This document shows positions 6,050-12,668 of a DNA stretch of 16,112 bases, one piece after another. The position numbers and the translations under genes were made by a program. The stretch is from contig JAFGUR010000279.1 of NCBI GenBank assembly GCA_016938425.1, positions 1-16,112 on the forward strand. The letters run 5' to 3'. This DNA is from Fusobacteriaceae bacterium (lineage in GTDB: Bacteria > Fusobacteriota > Fusobacteriia > Fusobacteriales > Fusobacteriaceae). Position 1 is the stretch's first letter. Every line of letters starts with the position of its first letter. Under the pieces are notes generated by a model that was not told the origin of the DNA, did no database searches, and saw only the letters and a program-made list of their open reading frames with translations.

Positions 6050-6202
6050 TTTAAAATCCATAAAGTATTTGAAAAAATAAAAGGCTCTGCAAGAAATATA
6101 ATTTATATTGAAGAACAATTAAGAAATGATACGAAAGAAATGGAATTTGATAATGATAGAGAAGCCTTTCAAACTAGATTGGAGTTGATAGGCATTAGAT
6201 AG
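6050..6202 (+). pseudogene. possible gene remnant upstream of recombinase
   Basis: A 50-codon frame without a start codon (TGA at 6047-6049 upstream, TAG at 6200-6202). It reads like real protein: FKIHKVFEKIKGSARNII, then EEQLRNDTKEMEFDNDREAF, ending RLELIGIR. No ATG, GTG or TTG with a ribosome site precedes it. It may be the C-terminal end of a gene lost by deletion, or a chance frame. No function can be named. Confidence 0.35.
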
Positions 6203-6223
6203 GAAAATTTGAGTGAGGTAAAA

Positions 6224-7555
6224 ATGAAAAAAGCATTAATTATACTAAGGGTTTCTGATGAAAAACAAGAAGAAAGGAACTCACTAGATAAGCAAGAAGA
6301 ACAAGCTTTAGATTATTGTAAATTTAAGGGTTATACAGTGTTTAAAATATTAAAAACTGTTGTTTCAGGAAGAAAAATAGATAGAAAAGACTTTTTAGAA
6401 TTAGAAGATGAGATTGAGAAAAATACTTTTGATGTATTAGTATTTTATGAATTATCAAGACTAGCAAGAAATGCTTATTTTATACATAAATTAGTACATA
6501 GTCTTAAACAGAAAGAAATTGAATTTGAAAGTATCACAGAAAGCTTTTTAAATTCAGATAGTCCAACTTCAAAAATTATGCTTGGGATAATGGCTTCCCA
6601 AGCAGAAGTTGAAAGTGACATGATTTCAAAAAGAGTGAGAAATAGAATGAAGTTTTATGCAACACAAGGATATCATTTATTCCCTGCTCCATTAGGTTAT
6701 GATGTTAAAGAAAAGATTCTTTATCCAAATAATGAAGCTGAAAAAGTTAAAAATATCTATAAAGATTTTATAGAAGGATTTTCTATAAATAAACTTAGTA
6801 TAAAGTATGGAATTTCAACTACTGGAATTAAGAATGTTCTAACTAATGTAACTTATATAGGAAAAATTAAATTTGGATTTGAAGGTAAAAATGCAAATAC
6901 AGGAAAGAGAGTTAAAAATTTACCTGGAGAGATCTTTGAAGGAAAGCATGAAGCAATACTTGATTTGGAAATGTTCCATTCAGCTCAAACAATAATGGAA
7001 AATAAATACTATAGTGTTACTAGAAGAAATAGAGAAAATGAAAATATATTAACTGGAATAATATCTCATAAATGTGGAAGACTCTATGGAAAGAAAACAA
7101 TAGATGGATATAGACTTTATTCATGTAGGAAGTGTAATAAAAGTATATCTGCAAATGGAATTGAAAAAATAGTAATTGATGCAATAAAGTCTTATTGTAG
7201 AAAGTTAGATTTTTTAAAAGAAAAAGCTAATGTGACAGAAGATACATCTAATAAAAAGAAAATGAAAGCTTTAAATCAAAAAAAGAAAAGAATAGTTGAA
7301 ACATATTCAGATGGTTATATATCAAGAGTTGACTATTTAGAGAAAATTAAAAATATTGATGCAGAATTAAAGAAGCTATCATCTTATGATAAGGAAAAGC
7401 CTAAAATGGAATTTACTTTAAAAGAAAAGCTTCTTAAGGACTTAAAAGAAATTGATAATAAGGAATATTTGGAAAAGGCTCACTTAATACAATTGTTTGT
7501 TGAGAGTGTTATATTAGATGAAGAGGGGAATCCAGAAATTACTTTTAAATTTTAA
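6224..7555 (+). CDS. large serine recombinase (site-specific integrase)
   Basis: A 443-aa serine recombinase of the large integrase/transposon type. The resolvase domain (about 1-145) has the nucleophile Ser11 in ILRVSDEKQ, VSGRKIDR near 47-54 and ELSRLARN with Arg79 and Arg82. It is followed by a recombinase domain (FPAPLGYDVKEK, SINKLSIKYGIS, NVTYIGKI), a reduced zinc ribbon (ISHKCGRLYG ... YSCRKC) and a Lys/Glu-rich coiled coil near 345-400 that controls synapsis in this family. It is at the short end of the family range. ATG 6224 (GTGAGGT upstream) is preferred over an in-frame TTG at 6209. It probably moves the element containing repressor, parAB and the toxin module. Confidence 0.93.
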   Translation: MKKALIILRVSDEKQEERNSLDKQEEQALDYCKFKGYTVFKILKTVVSGRKIDRKDFLELEDEIEKNTFDVLVFYELSRLARNAYFIHKLVHSLKQKEIEFESITESFLNSDSPTSKIMLGIMASQAEVESDMISKRVRNRMKFYATQGYHLFPAPLGYDVKEKILYPNNEAEKVKNIYKDFIEGFSINKLSIKYGISTTGIKNVLTNVTYIGKIKFGFEGKNANTGKRVKNLPGEIFEGKHEAILDLEMFHSAQTIMENKYYSVTRRNRENENILTGIISHKCGRLYGKKTIDGYRLYSCRKCNKSISANGIEKIVIDAIKSYCRKLDFLKEKANVTEDTSNKKKMKALNQKKKRIVETYSDGYISRVDYLEKIKNIDAELKKLSSYDKEKPKMEFTLKEKLLKDLKEIDNKEYLEKAHLIQLFVESVILDEEGNPEITFKF

Positions 7556-7667
7556 TCCAATAAATTTTCGTTGGACAACCGACTATATTGGTTAGGGATG
7601 TCGTAATTGGGGGTAGAAGTTAGGAAATGGACTTACAAGAAAACCATTTTATAATATATATTATTAG
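7556..7667. other. non-coding region, candidate recombinase attachment site
   Basis: Directly downstream of the recombinase gene, where such enzymes often keep their attachment site. It is locally GC-richer and has short inverted repeats (GTTG-GA-CAAC at 7570-7579; AACC at 7577 with GGTT at 7590). No second copy was found in the window, so the call is by position only. A clear promoter or gene is not visible here. Confidence 0.3.
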
Positions 7668-7844
7668 CTAGTAAGTGTTGTACTGATTATTGCAATAGGG
7701 CTAAAATTGGAAATATCTTATAAACATTCTAGTAAATTTTCAATAAAAATTTGTTTTAATGGAGGTAAGGTTATGACGTTTTTAGCAAGTTGTATGGTGG
7801 TTAAAGGGATGAGTGGAGTTTCCAACAATTACCTTTTGCAATAA
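7668..7844 (+). pseudogene. possible decayed small membrane-protein ORF
   Basis: An open frame reads LVSVVLIIAIGLKLEISYKH onward to GVSNNYLLQ and a TAA at 7842. It begins with a hydrophobic segment directly after an in-frame TAG (7665-7667), and the frame before the TAG (LGNGLTRKPFYNIYY) also looks protein-like. Inside it, GGAGG (7761-7765) and ATG 7773 would give a 23-aa peptide MTFLASCMVVKGMSG... that could itself be translated. No family recognised. Confidence 0.3.
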
Positions 7845-7896
7845 AGTATTATATTTACAGATAAATCCCTGAGAGGTTCGAATCCTCTAAACTCCA
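7815..7896 (+). other. tRNA-like element or tRNA remnant
   Basis: The 3' part is a proper tRNA T-arm (AGAGG-TTCGAAT-CCTCT, 7872-7888) followed directly by AAACTCC (7889-7895), discriminator A and TCA. GGAGTTT at 7815-7821 pairs with all 7 acceptor bases at a distance giving 82 nt in total. The middle does not form a D-arm or anticodon arm, so it is not a normal tRNA. It may be a tRNA 3' fragment left at an element end. Confidence 0.4.
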
Positions 7897-7924
7897 TCAA
7901 ATATAAAAATAATTAATTTAACTA

Positions 7925-7954
7925 AAAAAGCACTCCTAAAAGTGAGTGCTTTTT
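7925..7954. terminator. bidirectional intrinsic terminator
   Basis: An 11-bp perfect stem (AAAAAGCACTC/GAGTGCTTTTT) with an 8-nt loop, lying downstream of the tRNA-like element and of the convergent HNH gene. Confidence 0.82.
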
Positions 7955-7971
7955 AGAAAAATCTGTCTTTT

Positions 7972-8724
7972 TTAGTATAAATTTATTAAGTCGTTCCTTT
8001 TAAGTGGAAAGACAAAATCTTGACTAATTTCTTGGTCGTAGGTATATTTTGAGAAAAAATTAATATCAATATATTTATTATCATATAGTTTAATTTCATC
8101 TAGTGTCAAAATATATCCTAAACCTCCCCATGTTATTTCACTAAAAGTATAAGCAGCTTTATCTAAAATTGAATAAGGCCACATAGCATATATAGGTGTT
8201 TGCTTTTCAAAAGGACTATCTTTTGTTAATACAAAAAAGTATATATGAATATTTGTAGGAAATCTCTGACTATTTTTACTAAGAATGAAATTTTTCATTT
8301 TCTCAAAATCATTCGTTTTAAATTTTCCTCTATTTACAGAAATAAACATACTTAACACTTGTTTTAGTACACGTAAAGGGAAAAAGGTTATAGTTGTCTC
8401 TGGTAATTCACTAGAATTATCAGGGTTTTCTTTTCTAATTTTTTCAATTTGTTGTTTCCAACTTTTATAATCTGAACCATACCAAGAACCAGTAGTTTTA
8501 TTGCAACTCTCACATAAAGATTTGTAGCCCACTCCATTTTGGTATATCTTGCCATATTTTCTTATAAAATGAGGATTATCAATATTATCAAGTTCATCTA
8601 CAAAATTAGATAGCTGAATGTTACCTTTATTCCCTGTGGATTGAGGTGGAACATGCTCGAATGATAATTTTTCTTCTTTTCCACAAAGAGCGCAGTAGTC
8701 TATTATTTTTTTTCCTCTTGGCAT
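7972..8724 (-). CDS. HNH-type endonuclease-like protein, 250 aa
   Basis: The N-terminus carries CALCG (Cys11, Cys14), SFEHVPPQS (His24) and LCESCNKTTG (Cys71, Cys74, Asn75): the zinc-framed HNH core, with EHVPP as the first catalytic block. The remaining 170 residues are a soluble domain (FFPLRVLKQVLSMF, YAMWPYSILDKAAY, a WGGLGY turn) that I do not recognise. HNH proteins of this size occur as phage, mobile-element or defence nucleases, so a defence role is possible but unproven. The ribosome site GGAGG precedes ATG 8724. It is a single gene with its own terminator, divergent from the next small gene. Confidence 0.75.
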   Translation of the reverse strand: MPRGKKIIDYCALCGKEEKLSFEHVPPQSTGNKGNIQLSNFVDELDNIDNPHFIRKYGKIYQNGVGYKSLCESCNKTTGSWYGSDYKSWKQQIEKIRKENPDNSSELPETTITFFPLRVLKQVLSMFISVNRGKFKTNDFEKMKNFILSKNSQRFPTNIHIYFFVLTKDSPFEKQTPIYAMWPYSILDKAAYTFSEITWGGLGYILTLDEIKLYDNKYIDINFFSKYTYDQEISQDFVFPLKRNDLINLY

Positions 8725-8782
8725 ATGATTCCTCCGTTTTTATTTAATATTTTAATAATTAATCTACTCTTTTTTGCAATAT

Positions 8783-8831
8783 TTTACAAGTTATTTTGCT
8801 TTTTACAAAAAAAAGATGTAGACTAATTAGA
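8783..8831 (+). promoter_or_regulatory. shared promoter block, copy A
   Basis: TTTTACAAGTTATTTT, GCTTTTT, then AAAAAAAAGATGTAG. It is nearly identical to copy B (9318-9370). TTGCTT and TAGACT at 17 bp are possible -35/-10 boxes. Drives the gene at 8892. Confidence 0.55.
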
Positions 8832-8891
8832 AGAATGGATGAGCATATATTATAAGAGTTTACATAAAAAACAGATATTTTAGGGGTGAAT

Positions 8892-9230
8892 ATGAATTAT
8901 AAGACTAACATTTCATTTGGAGATACAGTTAGAATAATATCAACAGATTTAACTAAAAAATTCAATATTAATGATAAAATTGGGCAAGTATATGGAGAAA
9001 CTATACCTTCAATTACAAATGTAAAAGTTATTGGAAACAATAATGATGACTTTGCATTTAATATTCAAATAGACGATTGTAATGAATATTGGATTTCTCC
9101 AGATTTACTAGAGTTTATTAATCATACTTCAGGAACTGAAATTAATATAGGAAGCTATTCAGCGACTAGAACGGTATCAGGAGAATGGAAAGAAAATAGA
9201 AAAAAATGGTGGAAATTCTGGGCAAAATAA
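8892..9230 (+). CDS. hypothetical small cytoplasmic protein, 112 aa
   Basis: ATG 8892 is favoured over GTG 8886 because AGGGGTGA overlaps the latter. The protein opens FGDTVRIISTDLTKKFNIND and continues GQVYGETIPS ... FNIQIDDCNEYWISPDLLEFI, a pattern of short beta strands like a small SH3/KOW-like barrel binding module. It ends in a Trp/Lys-rich tail (KKWWKFWAK) that could touch a membrane. No signal peptide. Function unknown. Confidence 0.75.
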   Translation: MNYKTNISFGDTVRIISTDLTKKFNINDKIGQVYGETIPSITNVKVIGNNNDDFAFNIQIDDCNEYWISPDLLEFINHTSGTEINIGSYSATRTVSGEWKENRKKWWKFWAK

Positions 9231-9317
9231 TTTTCTTATTTTTTTGTAGAAAAGAAATAATATTGTGAAAAAACTATTAATATTTATTTTACTTTAAAAT
9301 TTATCCTTTTTGATTGT

Positions 9318-9370
9318 GTTTTACAAGTTATTTTTGCTTTTTGTGAAAAAAAGATGTAAGATTATAGAAA
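9318..9370 (+). promoter_or_regulatory. shared promoter block, copy B
   Basis: TTTTACAAGTTATTTTTGC, TTTTTGTG, AAAAAAAGATGTAAGATTAT, AGAAA. Possible -35 TTGCTT, 17 bp, -10 TAAGAT. Upstream of the ankyrin gene. Confidence 0.55.
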
Positions 9371-9418
9371 TGAAAGCTTAAAGCCACACATTGACATTAC
9401 TAAAAAATGGGAGGGTAT

Positions 9419-10561
9419 ATGAAGAATTTAATTGTTTTTATGTTTTTAATTAGTTGTTTTAGTTTTGCTGGAGGAAAACAGTCTAAAAAAATTGAAGTTG
9501 ATGAGTTAAAATTTCAATTGTTTTATGCAGTGCAAGATAAGGATATAAACAAAGTTGATGAATTAATTAAAAAAGTTGAAATACTTGATTATAAAGCATC
9601 ATCAGTGGGGGATAGTTTATTAATGATTGCTATTGCGAAAAGAAATGATAAAATGGTAAAGTTTTTAATTGATAAAGGAGCCAGTGTTGACTGGAAAAAT
9701 ATTTATGGACAGACAGTTTTAGAATATGCTATTAAATATGGGAATCTTAAAACACTTAAGTTAATTATGGATAAGAAACCTGATTATGGAAACACATTAA
9801 TCAGAGCAGTATTCCAAAATAATGTAATTAAAGTAAAGGAGTTTTTAGACAAAGGAGTTTCAGTTGAGGATAAAGAATTTTCTGAGTATATAACTCCACT
9901 AATGGTTGCAGCATTTATGAATAATAAGGAAATTATGAAAATTTTAATAGAGAGAGGAGCATCTATAGATAAAATGAGCGAATATGGAAAAACTCCTGTA
10001 TTGTTTGCTATATGTAATAACAGTATTGATACGCTTCAATTTTTAATATCTTTAGGTGGGGATATAAATAGTGAAGGAAATAATGGAAAAACTCCAGTAA
10101 TGGAGGCTTGTGAACTAAATTATCCTAATATTTTAGAAATATTAATTCAAAATGGGGCATCATTAGAAACTAAGTTTCCACTTTTATCAGTTTGTGCTGA
10201 GTTTGATAGTGTTGATGTAGCCAAAAAATTGATAGAAGAAGGTAAATATGTTAATGAAAAAGATTATTTTGATGCAACTCCTTTAAATACAGCTGTGAAA
10301 TATAATTCATTAAAAACTGCTGAATTACTAATTCAAAATGGAGCAGATATTGAAAATAAATTTGAGGAATGGGACTTACTAAAAACATATGAATGTAGTT
10401 CTTTACTAATGGCTATAAAAAATAATAATAAAGAGATGGTTACACTATTGCTAGATAATGGGGCTAAAACGGATTATAAATATAATAATAAAAGTATGTT
10501 ATCTGTAACGGATAGTCCTAAGATGAGAGAATTTTTAATGACTAAAGGATTTAATTGGTAA
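9419..10561 (+). CDS. exported ankyrin-repeat protein, 380 aa
   Basis: ATG 9419 is chosen because GGGAGGG (9409-9415) is its ribosome site; an ATG at 9407 overlaps that site. Residues 1-18 form a signal peptide (KNLIVFMFLISCFSFAGG). Cys13 in LISC could be a lipobox, but the hydrophobic core would be short, so cleavage after SFA by signal peptidase I is equally possible. The rest is about nine to ten ankyrin repeats of the form TPLMVAAFMNNKEIMKILIE-RGASID, ending in a partial repeat. Such arrays bind other proteins; the partner is unknown. It lies with other secreted-protein genes and shares their promoter block. Confidence 0.9.
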   Translation: MKNLIVFMFLISCFSFAGGKQSKKIEVDELKFQLFYAVQDKDINKVDELIKKVEILDYKASSVGDSLLMIAIAKRNDKMVKFLIDKGASVDWKNIYGQTVLEYAIKYGNLKTLKLIMDKKPDYGNTLIRAVFQNNVIKVKEFLDKGVSVEDKEFSEYITPLMVAAFMNNKEIMKILIERGASIDKMSEYGKTPVLFAICNNSIDTLQFLISLGGDINSEGNNGKTPVMEACELNYPNILEILIQNGASLETKFPLLSVCAEFDSVDVAKKLIEEGKYVNEKDYFDATPLNTAVKYNSLKTAELLIQNGADIENKFEEWDLLKTYECSSLLMAIKNNNKEMVTLLLDNGAKTDYKYNNKSMLSVTDSPKMREFLMTKGFNW

Positions 10562-10567
10562 TAAAAA

Positions 10568-10655
10568 CTAGTTCTAGAGGAGTGAGTTTATCACAATAAT
10601 TTATATAATAGAATCCTTGAAGAGTTTCCCAAATTAATGCTAGAACTTCTTTTTT
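10568..10655 (+). terminator. long-loop hairpin with T-run, likely terminator
   Basis: AGTTCTAG (10570-10577) pairs with CTAGAACT (10640-10647), followed by TCTTTTTT. A smaller hairpin GTGA-GTTTA-TCAC lies inside. The 62-nt loop is unusual for a simple terminator. Confidence 0.5.
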
Positions 10656-10730
10656 ATGTATTTCTTATATTATCTATAGAGAAATATTTAAGCTTCAAAA
10701 TAAAAGTTTAAATATTCCAAAAACCATAGT

Positions 10731-10737
10731 ATAATTT
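10731..10737 (+). promoter_or_regulatory. -10 region upstream of the KPxIYLYP gene
   Basis: TATAAT follows CATAG here. TTTAAA 17 bp upstream is a plausible -35. This promoter differs from the shared block of the neighbouring secreted genes. Confidence 0.5.
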
Positions 10738-10767
10738 TAATATATGAATTTTATAGGAGGTAAAGGT

Positions 10768-11616
10768 GTGAAAAAAATGTTATTTCTGATTTTATTAATG
10801 ATTATAACCTTTGAATTTTCTGCTGAAGAAATAAGGGAAACGACGTCTTCTGCTATTGGGGTTGAGAAAACTAAAAAATATCCACAGCAAATAATTTGGG
10901 AATATGAAATGTTTGATATGACAAATATAGTTTACTCTCCAAAAGATATTCAAGTTGAAAAAATTGGGGAATATAATGGATTTGAAATTTATGAGGAAAT
11001 AGGAGATAGTGACAGTAAATTTATTAAGACAGATAAAGGCTATTTGCTATATATGAAAATGAATGGGATACTTAAAAAGCCTAATATATATTTATATCCT
11101 GTAAAAAAACAAGAAATCTCTGTTAATTTAGATTTTTTAGGGAAAATAATAACTTCTTATCCCAAATATGAAAATAGTTGGAAAGTTATAGCAAATGAGA
11201 AAGGGGATATTGTAAATATAAGTGACAATAGGGACTACTCTTATTTGTATTGGGAGGGGACATATAAGACAAATTGGGATATGTCAAAAGGATTTGTTGT
11301 AAAAGGAGAAGATGTAGCTAAATTTTTACAAGAAAAATTAGAATACATGGGGTTAAAACCGAAAGAATTTAATGAATTTATTGTATATTGGCTTCCATAT
11401 ATGGAAAAAAATAAATATAATTATATTAGTTTTGTTAATGAGGAGTATTCTAAAGAGGTAAAACTTAATGTAACTCCTAAACCAGATAAGTTTATTAGAG
11501 TTTTTATGGTGTTTACGCCATTAAATGAAAAGGTTAATACAGTAGAACAAGAATTAGTGAAAACTGAAAGAACAGGATTTACAGTTGTAGAATGGGGCGG
11601 AATGGAAGTTAAATAG
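10768..11616 (+). CDS. exported protein of unknown function with KPNIYLYP motif, 282 aa
   Basis: GTG 10768 is chosen because AGGAGG (10755-10760) is 7 nt upstream; the in-frame ATG at 10744 has no ribosome site. The signal peptide is residues 1-18 (KKMLFLILLMIITFEFSA, then EE). The conserved body has KPNIYLYPVKKQEISV, WEG, GFVVKGEDVAKFL, NEFIVYWLPYMEKNKYN, RVFMVFTP and a final GFTVVEWGGMEV. I recognise this as a widespread uncharacterised bacterial family whose members share KPxIYLYP and VEWGG; its biochemical role is unknown. Probably acts in the periplasm or at the cell surface. It is followed by a strong terminator. Confidence 0.82.
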   Translation: MKKMLFLILLMIITFEFSAEEIRETTSSAIGVEKTKKYPQQIIWEYEMFDMTNIVYSPKDIQVEKIGEYNGFEIYEEIGDSDSKFIKTDKGYLLYMKMNGILKKPNIYLYPVKKQEISVNLDFLGKIITSYPKYENSWKVIANEKGDIVNISDNRDYSYLYWEGTYKTNWDMSKGFVVKGEDVAKFLQEKLEYMGLKPKEFNEFIVYWLPYMEKNKYNYISFVNEEYSKEVKLNVTPKPDKFIRVFMVFTPLNEKVNTVEQELVKTERTGFTVVEWGGMEVK

Positions 11617-11625
11617 AGAAACGAA

Positions 11626-11653
11626 GAAGCGACCAATTTAGGTCGTTTTTTTT
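11626..11653 (+). terminator. intrinsic terminator
   Basis: CGACC/GGTCG stem with an AATTTA loop followed by T8, just after the KPNIYLYP gene. Confidence 0.88.
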
Positions 11654-11673
11654 GAATATTTTTTATGAAGCTA

Positions 11674-11725
11674 CACAAGTTTTTCTTTGAAATAACAAAA
11701 AAAGATGTATGATTATAGAAAATGA
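11674..11725 (+). promoter_or_regulatory. shared promoter block, copy C
   Basis: ACACAAGTTTTTC, then AAAAAAAGATGTATGATTAT, AGAAAATGAAA. It matches copies A and B in the A-run/GATGTA core and copy B in the GATTATAGAAA part. TATGAT is a near-consensus -10. Confidence 0.55.
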
Positions 11726-11787
11726 AATTAAATTTAGAACACGATTTATACTTCTACATAAATAATAATAAAAAATAGGAGGGAATT

Positions 11788-12168
11788 ATGAAAAAAAAGT
11801 TAGTTTTGTTGGTAATTGCTTTTAGTTGTATTTTTTCTATGTCTTATGCACATTCAGGAAGAACAGATAGTAGTGGTGGGCATAAAGATAATAAAAACAA
11901 AAGTGGATTAGGTTATTACCATTATCATCATGGATATAAAGCACATCTTCATAAAAATGGAGTTTGTCCTTATGATTCAAAGTTATCTAGTTATAAAACT
12001 GTAAAAGCTGTACAAGGAGAATTGAATAAGCTTGGGTATGATTGTGGAGAAGCTGACGGGATTTTTGGAATAAATACAAAAAATTCTTTAGAAAAATTTC
12101 AAATGGATAGAGGATTAAATGTTGATGGAATAATAAATTCAAATACGTTAGAAGCACTGGGGATATAA
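11788..12168 (+). CDS. secreted YHYH-domain protein with peptidoglycan-binding domain
   Basis: A 126-aa exported protein. The signal peptide is residues 1-21 (ending SMSYA, before HSG). A His-rich YHYH-type region follows (HSGRTDSSGGHKDN, LGYYHYHHGYKAHLH, CPY), whose histidines suggest metal binding. Residues about 68-126 are a peptidoglycan-binding type 1 domain (VQGELNKLGYDCGEADGIFG, KFQMDRGLNVDG, TLEALGI). The combination indicates a cell-wall-associated periplasmic protein. AGGAGGG provides the ribosome site and block C the promoter. It is a single gene, ending in a hairpin-rich region. Confidence 0.9.
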   Translation: MKKKLVLLVIAFSCIFSMSYAHSGRTDSSGGHKDNKNKSGLGYYHYHHGYKAHLHKNGVCPYDSKLSSYKTVKAVQGELNKLGYDCGEADGIFGINTKNSLEKFQMDRGLNVDGIINSNTLEALGI

Positions 12169-12226
12169 ATTATTTGAATTATAAGAGTGAAGAACTTAAG
12201 AAAAATATAGGTATTTTTTTAAACTA

Positions 12227-12289
12227 AAAAGGATAAACCCTTTTAAATTGATAATTTATTTTATCAATCTTAGAAAGGAATATCCTTTT
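12227..12289. repeat. cluster of mutually exclusive hairpins between convergent genes
   Basis: AAAAGG (12227) can pair with CCTTTT (12239-12244); AAAAGGATA with TATCCTTTT (12281-12289); AAAGGA-ATA-TCCTTT (12274-12288) is a perfect hairpin; TTGATAA-TTTATT-TTATCAA (12248-12267) lies in the middle. It probably terminates both the YHYH gene and the small minus-strand gene. Confidence 0.55.
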
Positions 12290-12300
12290 AAATTTCAAGA

Positions 12301-12513
12301 CTATTTTTCATAAGGGCTTGAGAAAACTTCTATAGGAAGCCCTTGTAATTTAATTTTTCTTTTCTTTGTTTCACCAACTTTAGTAAAAATCTCAATTCTA
12401 TGATTTTCTTCATTAAAGTTAAATTCTATAATTTCCTCGTCACCATAGTGATCACCTAAATATAAATCTTTTTCCCCGTTTGGATAGTAAATTCTGATTC
12501 TATCTATTATCAT
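12301..12513 (-). CDS. hypothetical small protein, 70 aa
   Basis: ATG 12513 follows AAGGAGGAC at good spacing. The peptide (starts MIIDRIRIYYPNGEKDLYLG, ends SSPYEK) alternates hydrophobic and charged residues as in a small beta-sandwich or barrel. There is no signal peptide, Cys or His cluster. Not recognised. Confidence 0.7.
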   Translation of the reverse strand: MIIDRIRIYYPNGEKDLYLGDHYGDEEIIEFNFNEENHRIEIFTKVGETKKRKIKLQGLPIEVFSSPYEK

Positions 12514-12571
12514 TTTAGTCCTCCTTAGTTATTTCAAATTTTCTAATATAGTTTACTACATATTTTAAAGA

Positions 12572-12604
12572 TTTCCTTCTTTTTTTAAAGGAAAATTTTT
12601 TTTT
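12572..12604 (+). terminator. hairpin with T9 tail upstream of the regulator promoter
   Basis: TTTCCTT/AAGGAAA stem (9-nt loop) followed by A and T9. It has the shape of a rightward intrinsic terminator, but no gene precedes it on this strand. It could end a short leader or insulate the next promoter. Confidence 0.4.
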
Positions 12605-12617
12605 CTTTGAATATAAA

Positions 12618-12626
12618 TGTTATAAG
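12618..12626 (+). promoter_or_regulatory. extended -10 promoter of the receiver-domain gene
   Basis: TGTTATAAG fits an extended -10; the -35 is only a T-run. The start codon is about 43 nt downstream. Confidence 0.45.
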
Positions 12627-12668
12627 AAAAATATTTCAATTTTTATATAAATTATTGGAGGTGGAAAT

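Noticed and set aside
7815..7896. A complete functional tRNA
   Set aside because: T-arm and acceptor are good, but no D-arm and no anticodon arm can be drawn from the middle.
8285..8470. 61-codon plus-strand frame
   Set aside because: Antisense shadow of the HNH gene without a ribosome site.
11421..11678. 85-codon minus-strand frame
   Set aside because: Antisense to the KPNIYLYP gene and spans its terminator; no ribosome site.
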